Below, piece by piece: positions 24,331 through 36,286 of a DNA stretch of 64,000 nt; positions within the stretch are counted from its first letter, which is position 1, and every line of letters starts with the position of its first letter. The stretch is from positions 43,057,229-43,121,228 of the forward strand of contig NC_088169.1 in NCBI RefSeq assembly GCF_028769735.1. The letters run 5' to 3'. Source of the DNA: Zonotrichia leucophrys gambelii. Its lineage: Eukaryota; Chordata; Aves; Passeriformes; Passerellidae. The position numbers were made by a program, and so were the translations under genes. The notes beneath the pieces were generated by a model. That model had not been told where the DNA came from. It did no database searches and saw nothing but the letters and a program-made list of their open reading frames with translations.

Positions 24331-25142
24331 TTTTAAAAGGTGAAATATTGATCAAGTTCGTATTCTTTCACCTGTAATAGTATACTTTCACTTTTATGCC
24401 TAAACCTTTGTTTTTAATCAATTTTATTTTTAGCACCTGGTGTTGAAGGGCAGGATCAAGGGCTTCATATTGCCATGAAAGTAGCCAATATCTGATGTGT
24501 GCAAACATTTATGAGAAGCCAGTACTTCATGAAAGTGTTTCCCGTTAAAGCACAGAAAGTGTCACTGCAGCTACATTTACATAGTTAAGTATGTGTCCCA
24601 GAAGGAGATCCTTCAGGCAAGGTAATGTTGAGTGGCTCATGCCTGCTGTGCTCAGGGACAGCAATACCTAGAAGAAACTGCTAAACAAACCTCCTCTAGA
24701 AGGTACAATGCCTTGGATGTCTTTTAAGCCACACACAGTGATCTCCCAGGCTCAGGGATCCAGTTATCATTTTGTTTGTTTGTTTTAGTTCAAAGTGTCC
24801 GAAATAAATATGAGGGCTCTGCTGCAACCCACCAGGTGGTGTTTTTATAACATGAAACTGAAAGATTACAAACTCTGGGATATGATATCCAGGCAAGGGA
24901 AAGTGTTTGAAAATAAAAAGCCTGCTGTTGAGGGACTCTGCAGCACAGAGAAACCCAAGCCTTCAGCTGTCTGGTTTGTGTTGCCTTTTGGAAGCAGTCC
25001 TTGGAATGAATTACCCACAGAACTTGGAGTTTACTTTGGAGTGACCAAGATAATTTTCCTTAATGCTCAGCCATGGAGTGTGATGCCTTATGAAGGCTGA
25101 CCTGGAACAGAGACTAGACAGAGCTAAAGAATAAAGTAGGTA

Positions 25143-25148
25143 TTTATT
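25143..25148 (-). promoter_or_regulatory. LTR polyadenylation signal
   Basis: AATAAA on the minus strand inside the solo LTR, followed by a T-rich then GT/CT-rich stretch (TTTATTCTTTAGCTCTGTCT). It lies downstream of the LTR TATA box, as expected for the U3-R-U5 order. Confidence 0.75.
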
Positions 25149-25258
25149 AGGAGGCCTCAATGGATCCACCTTGGGCAGCACAAGAGTACAGCCAGGGCTA
25201 CAGCCCAGGTGAACCCATAAATGGTCACAAGATGGATGACTGGTCACGGGGGTCTCAC

Positions 25259-25268
25259 ACTTTTATAA
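25259..25268 (-). promoter_or_regulatory. LTR TATA box
   Basis: ACTTATAAAAGT-type core promoter on the minus strand, within the solo LTR and upstream of its polyadenylation signal. It could drive antisense (leftward) transcription towards 25.0 kb. Confidence 0.65.
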
Positions 25269-25538
25269 GTTCTGGTCCATTAGCACAATGGAGTTAATTG
25301 TCTAATTACAGCTCCAGCCCATGAAGTCCCATCCCTCTTGTCCTTCTCTCTTCATTCTGCCGTTTTTTATGCTCTTGGGCTGAGATTTGGATCATTTGTC
25401 CTTGGTCCCCAGCTAGAGAAGGAATTGTTTTGTCTGCCTACTCCATGAAGAGAGCTTACTATCTCCTAAAATGAAGCTCAGAACTACACACTAAAGTACA
25501 GAATGTGAAAAACATAAAAGCTAAATCCTGAGACATCA

Positions 25539-27610
25539 AGTGAACAAACATCCATGCAATGTGGGTAAACAGAGGTGAAACCAGGAGACAGCTCACAAGC
25601 CAAGCTACTTGACAATGTAGACATAGACAATGAAATCACTTAAATTTGGAGTCATGCTTAGTATCATAGGAAGGTTTTATAATGTGATATAAAACCTAGC
25701 AGCAAATTTTCAATGTCTTTGTAGGTCTCACCTCTGCAATTGGCCAGTCATTTATTTCAGTGAAAAGCAGTCATTGTTGAGTTTTGATTGCTGCTCCTAA
25801 GTAGCCCATGCAACCTGTATCAACATCCCAAGGAGAACTCTGAGTACCAAAAAGCTAAACCTGAGCTGTATGCACAAAGTGATGTGGAACAGAGAGATCA
25901 TGTTCACTTAGAAACGGACTAAACTGCATAAATACTCAAGAAATTTTCTGTAATATTTATTTGGAGGAAATAATTTTATCTAAAATCCTCCTTTTGTAAC
26001 TTTGTAAATCCTAACAATCATTGTAATAATATGCAAACCAACATAAATAGCAATTTTAACTGTAGAGGGAATATCAAGATGGAAGTAATCTCACATACAA
26101 ACAAAGGAATAGTATTACTGTTATTGTTAGAAACCAATTAAGAAACCTGCCTAATGGTATTAGCTAAGAAAATTCTGCATAGTTAACAATATATTAGGAA
26201 ATGAATCCAACATATCATGTTTAACTGTGCATATTTCATGAAACCTGTATACGCAAGAAATAGAGTGTAACCAATGATCTTACCATGAGTCTGGCAAATA
26301 ATTTTAACTAAAAGAGCAGCAGACGCTAAGTCTCTAGTCCAGTATTTGAAAGTTTTCTTTCAAAGTTGACAGTGGCATTTGTTTCACATTATACATTAAT
26401 GAACTCAGTATTTCCATTGAGAAAACAAAGCTTTTATGAGTTAATGTAGCACAAACAAATGGTGTCATAGACCAAAACATTTCCATTTGTTTCACATTCT
26501 TAAGAGTAAAAAGCGATAAAATCATTTGTTGAAATAGCTAAAATGTACTTTTTTAACTTGTAGGTCAGTTTTAGCATAAATAACATATATGTTAAAACTA
26601 TATTGCTAAAATAGCAAGTCTTAGGTGCCTAAAAGACTTGGGTTTATTTTCCAGACAGAGACCAAAAATAACTATGTCTGAAGTAGAAGGACCCACAGTA
26701 ACCTTCATTAGATCCATTCCTATTGGTTTCTTGGGCCATAGTTTCTAAATCCATGTTCATTACAAGACATGTTCATTATAACTTCAAGGCTCTAGGGTGC
26801 TGGAATCAGCATTGCCAATAATGTCTGTTTTAAATGAAGAAATCCATCTTTTCAATCCTTTTCACTATTGAAGGAGTTATAACCTTTATCATCAACCTAT
26901 GCAAAGGCTTTGTAATCAATACAAAATTAAAATAAGGCCAGAGTTCCATAAATCAGTCTGTGTAAAAGTAAGCAACTTCTTCATTCTCTGAATTTTCTTC
27001 TTATTAGTACTAGTTTCCTTCCTATGAGTCAGATATCCAGATGTCCTATATAAATTACTGTCCTTTGAAACAGTTTACCCATTATTCTTTGATTTCTTTT
27101 TTCATTTTTTTCTGCAGGAGATTTGTATTCAACAACTCTTGATTATATAAAACTCACCATCTAGAAGAAGGAGATGAATTTGAACTGAAACTCCTGAAAT
27201 TAAGGTGTGAACTAGGTTTGAGGAAGAATGTTACCAGTTAGTGTCATTAAAAAAATGAAATATTTTTCAATTTAGTTTTTTTAATCATTCAGATTCCCCT
27301 GATTTATGGCCCAATTTCACTGCAGCAGTTCATTATTCTACTGTTTGTCTTGTTGCTATTTCTAAAATTAAAGTAGCAAAAAAAAAAAAAATCACTATTT
27401 TCTGGAAAATAAATCTGAACTAAACCAATTTCCATTATCAAGATGTTCAAGTAACTTGGTAGCTTTTTTCCGATCAGTCTACCTAGACTTCCAGTCATTC
27501 CAGTCACTCCACTCTCTGTTACAAAAAACATCATCTGTAGATTAACTCGATCCCCAAAACACTGATACATTAAGTAGTTCTTAGGTTTTTCCTGAAAAGC
27601 AGATTTAATA
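25539..27610. other. Unique AT-rich sequence, no supported gene
   Basis: No mobile element was recognised. A possible 24-nt minus-strand microexon (26284-26307) lies between a good acceptor (CTGCTGCTCTTTTAG) and donor (ATG|GTAAGA), but nothing independent supports it. Confidence 0.5.
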
Positions 27611-27663
27611 GTTTTCTAGAACTTAAGTTTTCTTAGAAAACTTCCTAAGTTTTCTAGAACTTA
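27611..27663. repeat. Nested direct and inverted repeats
   Basis: GTTTTCTAGAACTTA occurs at 27611-27625 and again at 27649-27663. Between them lies a palindrome (27625-27643) with 9-bp arms AAGTTTTCT and AGAAAACTT around a single T. The TTCTAGAA and TTCTTAGAA cores recall heat-shock element half-sites, but no proper three-module array is present. Confidence 0.9.
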
Positions 27664-28283
27664 GAACTATTTAAGGGAGAAGTTTGTACAGTTGTTTCCT
27701 TATCATGCCTGCAGATGGGAGATACTAAACTCAGCTGTTGCCATGCAGTGGCACATTTAACATCCCCCTTGTGAACCTGTTCCCAAAGGTGAGTGGTCAG
27801 ATCTGTGATTTTTCTTGATGAGTTGGTTTACTGCCTCTTGAGCTCACTTTTAGAACCACCCCACAGTGGGATCTAGTATGTGTTGGGAAGAGGAGGAAGA
27901 ACCATGCTGTTATAATTTGGAAAAGAACTTAAGCTCTCAGCTAATCATAACATTGTCGCGCACCCAGAAGCAGACTAAGAAAATGTAAAATCTGCTGTTG
28001 ATGTCTGACTCATCCCACATCAAAGACTGGATTACTGACTTAAAAAGGAAGTGTGGAGCAGTAAAGAAAGTAGATGTCCTTGTCTCCATTCCTTCACTGT
28101 AAACAAAAGCACAGCTTGTCTCCTTACAAATAAAAATGCAACACAGAGATTCTCTTCCATGCTTTCTCTTCCTCTCTAGGTTTACTTTCCATTCCACAAG
28201 TTTTATCTCAGCTACTATGTTGAAAATATGTCAAAATCATAGAATTGAAAATAATAAATTTTCCAGTATCATCTTAGAAATGC

Positions 28284-28306
28284 ACTTCCTAATCAGATTA
28301 GGAAGT
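28284..28306. repeat. 23-bp perfect palindrome
   Basis: Arms ACTTCCTAATC and GATTAGGAAGT are exact reverse complements separated by one A. The sequence can extrude as a hairpin, or it is a symmetric protein site. No gene lies beside it. Confidence 0.92.
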
Positions 28307-29537
28307 TTTAAAAACCATAGCTTTTCACAGAAATTTTTCCTCTCTGGTTTTCATTTCTGAGACAGTTCTTTCTGGCAGAGCATTTCAATTTCTTTCAGGC
28401 AAGATGAATATCGGTGATAAATTCTATGGTGCTTACTGATGAATATTGATCTGCATCCCTCAGTGTGTTTAGTGTTATGAAATGCCATAGGAAGTCTTGT
28501 GTCTCAGTGCATTCCACGAGTAGAAGATCTTTGATCTGAAGTCACTAAACATAAATAGTTAAACATCAAAATATGTGTCTTCTTTAAGTTAGAGATAACC
28601 ACTGGGCAATTCAGAGAACCAACTTGATATCTGCAGCAGTTTAACCTCTCCCTAGGAAAGCTGCCCTTGCAGAATTCCCATAAATATGTAGGTTCACACA
28701 AATATACAGCTCCAATTCAGCAACAAATGAGTAGTGCTGCTTCTGTTTTGCTCCCAAGCATCCATCCCTGAGCAGAAAATGACTGCTGATCACCCTGGGC
28801 TCCCACGACTTAGCAAGGCTGACCAATGACTTGATTGGCTGCGGTTAACTCACTAGAAAAAAGTACTTACCAACAAAAGCAAGATATCAGTCTCCAGGCT
28901 AGCAGCAATGCAAGTAATGTAACACTCCTAAACATAACATGTCAGAAAGAGGAAAAGAAATACTGAGGGAAAAAGATTTGTTTCCCAGATTGGTAGTGTG
29001 GACATTTGGGAAGCCAAATAAAAAGAAAATCTATATGACTTCAAGAGTTTATTCTTGAAAATATGTCACTTTTGCCTGATTCTTTCTTCTAACTGAGTGC
29101 CCATCTATATTACCTCACTTAATTAGCCTAAATATAAACAACGAAACAGAACTGCTATTTCTGGTTAATTTGATCATTTTGACATCTTTTCTAAGCAGGA
29201 TTTTAGTCACAACACAGCTCTTCAAAGAGAGCAGGAACACAGATGGATGAGAAACAGCTGAACTTTCACAGTTTAAGTTTTTAGCCTGAAGATATTGATC
29301 CAAGAGAGAAAGAATTGAGTAAATAATGGATGAGGGCTGAAAAGTGAAGAGAAGAGAGAAAGGTGACCTCTATTTAAAGCTGTTCTGTGTGGACTGTAAG
29401 TTAAGGACACTATAGGTTTGCACTTAAGTTGGGCTGCCATTTTCAGTGAAAAGGTACGTCAAAGTGCAAAAAACACTTTTTCCACGCATGGGTGAGTCAT
29501 GGGAACAGAGGTGAAACCCTGCATCAACAGACCAAGA

Positions 29538-29564
29538 CCACCTCCTCCACCTCCTCCACCTCCT
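29538..29564 (+). repeat. CCACCTCCT 9-bp repeat, three exact copies
   Basis: Three exact tandem copies of CCACCTCCT. It produces a poly-proline string in one frame (start Met at 29499), which should not be read as a proline-rich protein. Confidence 0.9.
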
Positions 29565-32500
29565 GTTTCCTCTGAAGATTTAGCATGCAGCAAAAGAAGG
29601 GGAGATGGCAACAGTGACCTCGCCAGACATACTCACCTTTTTCTTCCTTTAGACGAAGAGAAGGAAGATTGGATTCGGATCCCACAGTCAGTGCAGCAGA
29701 GAAAGTTTTGCCAGAAGCCTCAACCCAAAAGTCTACAAATGTATGCCAGATTACCTGAGAACAATAAGTGGCATCCCAGAGTTTGTTTCCCAGAGGTTTT
29801 TTTAAGTTGATGTCCCTACCTTAGTAGAAGTGTCATTTCTTGGGAATTAGTAGAGAGGAGAATCATTCCAGTGGAGTAAAGCCTGGGTATGAGGCACTTT
29901 AAAGCACAATAGCTCTTTGTGCCCTGAAACTGCTTTTGGTTTTAAATAGTCTTCTTCCAAATAATGGCAGCTGAATAACGAAATGGCTGCTTTACAGACC
30001 ACCACAGGTTTGCTTTTCAGTCTGAACCAAGGATTTGTAATTTCATGGAGAGATTAAAGGTCACGGCATAAGTTTGGGTGAATGTTCAAAACAGAGAAAA
30101 GACACCCTGGTTCAAATTATACCTATTTCTAGCAGTACAGACAGTTCTGAAGAAAGGTATCTTATCAGGGCAATTGGATTTTTCTCTGTTAAGGGGGTCC
30201 AAATAGCCCCTCTGAAGAAAATTAGCATATGTATAAGGTGAAGAATTGGAATGCCTGGCTCCTAAAGCAAAAAAAATATAAGCTCAGTCTACAGTGAAAA
30301 AAGCTTGCATCTTAAAAAAAGTGGATTAATTACCTAGATCTTCTCTTACCACTCAAGTGTTAAAATAATCCCATGTTTACTTTAAAGCATTTGATTTTGG
30401 GAAGTTAGGTTTAGGCAAGTTGGGTGATTTTGTTGGTTTTTTTTTAATTATATCAATTATATACATATGTATAAAAGCTTTTGGCAAATCTGGCCACAAC
30501 TTAAGGTAAAGAAGCAATGGAAACATTAAAAAAAATAGGTTACTGAAGTACTATCATCAGCATCTACAACCAGTGTAAGACCAAGACTGAACTTACACAA
30601 ACTAGATATTTGGCATAAAAACATGGAAATAATTACATGAGTAAAGAGGCAGATTTGGAACAGAATGAATGAACGTATATAAAAGCTAATGTGAGTTAAA
30701 CAACAAAGGAAATTCTCCAAAAATAGTTCAGCAGAATAAGCAGATGAGTTAAACTGCTGAAAATGCCGACTGTAGGTTTTTAATAAGTCAATAAAACTAC
30801 AAGTCTGGGAATGTCATGTAAGCTTAAGTGGTAATCATGACATTTCCTCCCTTGTGGTGTGCTCTCTTCCTAAGAGCCCCCTCTTTTTCCTTCAGCCTCA
30901 CGGATGAGTTATATCATGTCATGCTTCTCCTCCACACAGGAGGAGTTCCAGGACGTGTTCAGCACACTCCAGTCATGCTCCAGCGGTTTCCACAGTCAGC
31001 AGGGAATTAGGGAGCAGCAGAGACTCTCAATGTTTACAGCAGGGAGAAAAGTATCAAATTGCAACACCCTCCCAGACATCAGATCAAGATGATGTCTCCT
31101 CACTTTGCCAGGCAAAATACCAATAAACAGCTCTGATTGTGGGAGCAGAGCTGCAGAAAGGAGAAAGATGGGATTAATTCTTCTAGGCTTTACTACTCTG
31201 TCTATTTGGGCTCTGAGGGTGACCCTAGCACAAGCCATGATGGTGCTTGTGGGGTGCAGTCCTTAGCACCTGAGGAGTCTTGAGTTGGTGACTGAGCAAG
31301 TTCTGAGCACTGCTCAGTCATACCAAGGCAAATTGAGGTGTTGATTGAGACCAAGGTCCATCAAGGAATACCAGTCAGAGGCTAGAGTAGGAAATTGGGC
31401 CAGAATCGGGTCTGGAGAAGAGTTTTCATTCAACATTGGCTTGGGGCCATTCAGGGGGCAGGAATAGGAATGATTGTATCTGCAGGACAGCTCAGGGAAG
31501 GTCTAAGTGCACAGGACAGAGCTGCCACGGGGCTCTTGGGCCAAGAAAGCAAGGCTGGGACCACAGGTGAGGCCAATCAGAACCATCAAGGGTGGGCATA
31601 GGGACCATGGTTAAACCTCAGTAGCAGCTGTCTGAAATTAATTCTTAATTAGTGTGATTTCCTCAGCACCCTCATCTTCCAAGTAATACCCGGAGACCTC
31701 GTCCACTTCCCATAGGGTCACTGGATGCTGCAAAAGGTTCTTGTTCCATTTGTGCCTCTGGATAGGGCACAGACAACACAGTTTGGATGAGCAGAAGTCT
31801 CCCTCCATTCCTCACGGTGCAGGCAGCCATCTCAGCCCTCTCCCTCTGCATTCTGGGTTTGAGAAGAGAGGCAGGTAGTTATAAAGCCAGACCCAGGGAA
31901 TTCCTGCTGGCACTGGGAGTGCGTGCCAGTAGCTGGTAGGGCACTCTCTGAGGAGGAACTTACACAGTCTTACACTGACCTGATGATTCCACCAAATGGG
32001 CAAAAGAACACAATCCTATTGGAAAACGACGGTCCATTTGGGCAAAACTACTGTAATTCCTCACATTTATTCATAACAAAAGTTGATTTCAGTAGCCTGT
32101 TTAGTCAAATGCATGCTGATATTGTCACTGAACTGTGCACCTGCCACTCGATTCAGTCATCCCTTGCTGAAGTCTTTGCATTCCTCAAACTTCACCTTAA
32201 ACAATTCAGTCTAGATCTGACTAGTTGTATGACACACCTTTCATTGAGATTAAAGACAGATTAATGTGTTGTAAATAATATAACGCCTCTTGCTTGATTA
32301 CTCCCAGTATTTCCATGGGAACCTATTCCATAGTTCAAACCTTAAATTTCCTATTAAAAAGTAAAGGATTGTGATTAGATAATGCAAGCTTGTACAGGTA
32401 ATGTTTTACCACACTAGTATCAAGCATAAAGTTATTGCAAACAAAATAAAACAAAGAAAAAAATTCTCAATTTTTAAAAAACATAATCAGGAATTACATC

Positions 32501-35500
32501 CCTTTTACAATTTTTGGTTGATGGAAAAATATCAACAATAACAATATTATTATATCTTTAAAGATTAGGTACTAAATGACTTTAAAAAGATTTTTCCTGG
32601 GAAAAACCCTGTCTGAAAGATTGGCTAATTTAGGGAAATTGTGTAAGCTTTCTGCATTCTCAGGGATGTTTTTTGCTTCCCATGACACATTGAATATTAC
32701 AAATTTAGTAATAATGTAGTCAGTTTTCCAGAGGAAAAAAAAAAGGTGTGGCGTTCATAATGCTTAAAAATATTGAATGGTGTACACAGAGTGAACAAAA
32801 TTGCTAAATGTTACTGAAAGCAGAGAAATATCTTGCTTTTTAAACCTTTTATTGTCACAGTGATCAGCTTACCAAATGCAAACTACTTTTAGTGGCTTTC
32901 TCTACATATGGAAGGTGGAAGCATAAATAAAGGAGATTTTCTCCACACAGGTGATCTGATTTATAAATCGACAGTGAATAACAAATATATTTAACACCAT
33001 ATATCAATAAAAATACAAAGGAAGTATGATTAGACATTGTTATAAAATTGTAATTTAAAGACTGATTTAATTCTAAATGTAAAAAAGCGCATTCTTTTAC
33101 TACTATATTTAGTGAATTGCAACCTTGGTGTTCTTTTAAAACCCATCAGTAGAAAAGATTTTTTAATTTAATCAGGAATATAGAAACTTCAGGAATAAAG
33201 AATTAGAGATGCATTCTATTTTGACTGTTAAGTTATTTAAAATTGCATTTTGTTTTACGCTTAAACTGCATGACCCAAAATAGCATGTTAGAGACAGTGA
33301 GTCGGTCTTATTCTGATTTTTGTCTGACTTAAAAATGAGTTGTAAATGGGAAAATGGAGACACACAGACATAAATAATTATTCCTTCCCAAGCATATTTT
33401 CAGATGACACATCTGGGCTGTGTATGGATATCTTGATATATTAAAATTCAATGGCCTGCACTATGCACAAAATCAGACTAAATGATCAAAATGGAATCCT
33501 TTTAGCTGTAGACTTAATAAGCTATGTGCAGATTGAAATCCTCTTGAACTGGAATTAATACTTATTAGCTAGACTTCCACATTATCTCTTCAACTGAAAA
33601 CTCTCTAATTATAGGGAATCAGATAAAAATGCTCACAAACAGGGTAGCCTTAACTGGTGAACTTGACTTGACCAGACTCATGGAGGTAGTTTTTAGTTCT
33701 TGGAATATTTGAAAATTGTTTTCTTTTTTTGAATTGAAAGTAATACCAACATTTTCAATATGTATTTCTACCATAAATTTCTTACATTTACATATTTTGC
33801 CATATTATGTTGAACTTTTATAATTTGTAAATGACAATCATCTTTCAAAGGTATATTTCTTATCACAAGAGACTCTTTGTCAGGAGCACTTTTGCATCAA
33901 AATGAATTCACCGCTTCTAAAGAGATAAATTTCTGAAAATAGGTCTTTACTAGCTGAATGCTGACAGACACTTACCTGAAGCACTACACTCAGCACAGTC
34001 CAAGTCCCCAAGCACCACCTAGGCACTAGAAATTCTGTACCTTGTCTCTTCCCCATGTTTTGTATTCAGATGACATTTTTCAAAGTCTTCCTGTATGCAA
34101 ATACTTTCCCTGGAAAGATATTTTACCTCTGGGAGTGCAGGTGATTTTTTGCTGTTCTTTATTAGGGATAAGAACCTGAGAAACAGATGATTAAATATGA
34201 GAGGCCTTCCTCCATGGCTACTGTGCCAGTGCTTTAGACCTTTCTGTCTATTGTTAAAGGAGAATCTTAAAATAGTTCATGGTCTTAATGTTCAGTAACA
34301 ATACTAAAATTACAGCTAGGCTGCGCTCAGCATTTTTGCCCTGTGGAGTGATTATGAAGGAAGAAAACACAGCTACCCAAATCTGCATCTCCTAAACCAC
34401 ATTTTCAACTTGTATAACAGAAGGTATGTAATTTATTATTACTTTTTAGGTATCCTTTCCAGTATGCCGTGGTCCCAGCGTAACCATGATTTATAACATA
34501 TCCCAGATTTTCTGAAACATTTGGCTTACATTGAAGTGCAACTTGAGGTGGTCATTTGGCTTAAGGAGACTATTTATGCTAATATGTAATTAATTATTTT
34601 AGCATTTCCAGGCATATTTCCAGACATTTTGAAGGAGAGAGAAACCTTCTTTATTATAAAAAAAGAAGAAGAAAAAGGAAAAAAGACTATAAAATCAAGG
34701 TTTATATTAATGTTAAAGATGTTACATGTTGAGAAGGTGCAAGGTTAGCATGATAACAGTTTGATCATGTTCTCATTAATTGGTTTAATTAATGGCTACC
34801 CCCTACAACCCTCTCCCCATAGAGAAGCAGTACAGCTGTTTAGGCACATACTGCCCAAACATGTTTGCATGACCATCAGGAGACTGAAAACCCAGAAATC
34901 CTGGCCCAGTGGTCCCTCTGCATCCACAGAAAGACAAACAAAGCAAAGCAGGTCCCACAAAGTCTGCTATAAGATGGATTATATCCACTTTTGAGTCTAC
35001 CAGTCATGGCAAGGCTGGATTTACAAGGTCAATGATACACTAGCTATGTCCAAGCATTAAGTGTGAAAATGCTGAAATTTTAGCAAAGCTTGCTTAGTGA
35101 AAACAACCCCAAACTTGTTTTTTTCAGGAGAGTTTAAAAAAAAATCTCTATATAATTTACTTTGTAGTTCCTTGCCAAATTTATTGTTTTTTTGCATAAC
35201 CACTATAGCTGATATAGAAGAATTATTTACAGATGGATTTTTTATTTACTTATTTGGAGACTGAGTGTTTGCATTTTGTTTCATATTGAAATCTAAACAA
35301 GAGAATTTCTTGAGTCTACTATATCTGTTAAATGTAAAGAAAAGCTAGAAAGTTTCTTTAAGAAAGTTTTATTTATATGCACCATTTATGTTATTATTTA
35401 TGAATGGACAATATTGAAAAAATGTGTATTAAAAAGAACCATTTCCCTGGATATCTTCTGCTCTTGAAATATTTCCAGTGTCATTAGAAAGCTGACTTCT

Positions 35501-36204
35501 CTCCAAGACTGGAATTCTTTTGTGATCTTTTAAAAACTGCGAAGTGTAGTAAAAGTCAGTAATGTTTGGAGATTTTCAGAAGCTACTTAATTATTCAGAG
35601 AACAATTGTTTCAAAAATATTTAGATTATATCAAGTCTGCACTAATAATATCTAGCTCGAGTCAGTACTTTGTCTATCTCTTACTAATGCTATCCAAACC
35701 ACTAAAGCATCCCAAAGGGAGAAGAGCTGGAAGAATTCAAAACTGTCATGAAGCAATTATTGCTGGGCAGACTGCTTCATATCCATGTGTTCAGCACATC
35801 TATTTCAATTTGTTTCTGGCAAGAAGGAATATAAAATTAAGGATTCACACAGAGGAAGAAACAGGAATAATATTCAATGAATTCAAAGTAGGCAATAAAC
35901 CAATTTATCCAACAGTACAACTACAGATACTTTCAACTGAATGTAATTATTTCAGAGCTTCTGGAGGAAAATTCTCGGGGCAAGAGGGATTTCTAATATT
36001 TAATACAGGTAATTGTTTAAATCTATGTGTACCTTGACTTCTGGGAGTACACATGTACATTAGGAAAATTATATATCTGTCTGATAAATTTATATATTTG
36101 GGTAAAGCTTTTTTACATTTGTTTCTATTTTGAATGAAGATGGATATAAAACCCCACTTCAACTAGAATCAAATATAGATTATCAGCTTTAAAAAATGCT
36201 ATAT

Positions 36205-36286
36205 TTTTGTTTGGTTTGAGGTTGGGTTTTTGGCTGGTTGGTTAGTTGGTTGTTTTGTTTATGGGGGTTTTCTGTTTGTTTTTTTC
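36205..36286 (+). repeat. G/T-rich low-complexity tract
   Basis: An imperfect run of TTTGG, GGTTGGTT and GTTTT motifs that is almost free of C. It is low-complexity sequence without a regular unit. Confidence 0.8.

Larger units (their letters stand above)
25081..25538 (-). mobile_element. Solo LTR of an endogenous retrovirus
   Basis: Read on the minus strand the element starts TGATG and ends CATCA (perfect 5-bp inverted ends). It carries a TATA box (TTATAAAAG, plus 25259-25268), then an AATAAA signal (plus 25143-25148) about 110 bp downstream. Direct 4-bp copies of AGTG flank it at 25077-25080 and 25539-25542, the expected target-site duplication. The length of 458 bp fits an LTR. No gag, pol or env sequence lies beside it, so it is a solo LTR left by recombination. 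The 4-bp duplication points to a gammaretrovirus-like (class I) integrase. The low divergence of its signals suggests that it is younger than the CR1 copies. Confidence 0.85.

Noticed and set aside
26284..26307. 24-nt minus-strand microexon between a good acceptor and ATG|GTAAGA
   Set aside because: Too short to judge. In the phase needed to join the 22279-22349 candidate directly it contains a stop codon.
29499..29810. 103-codon frame with a poly-proline run
   Set aside because: The proline run is the CCACCTCCT repeat. The rest has no recognisable motif or splice context.
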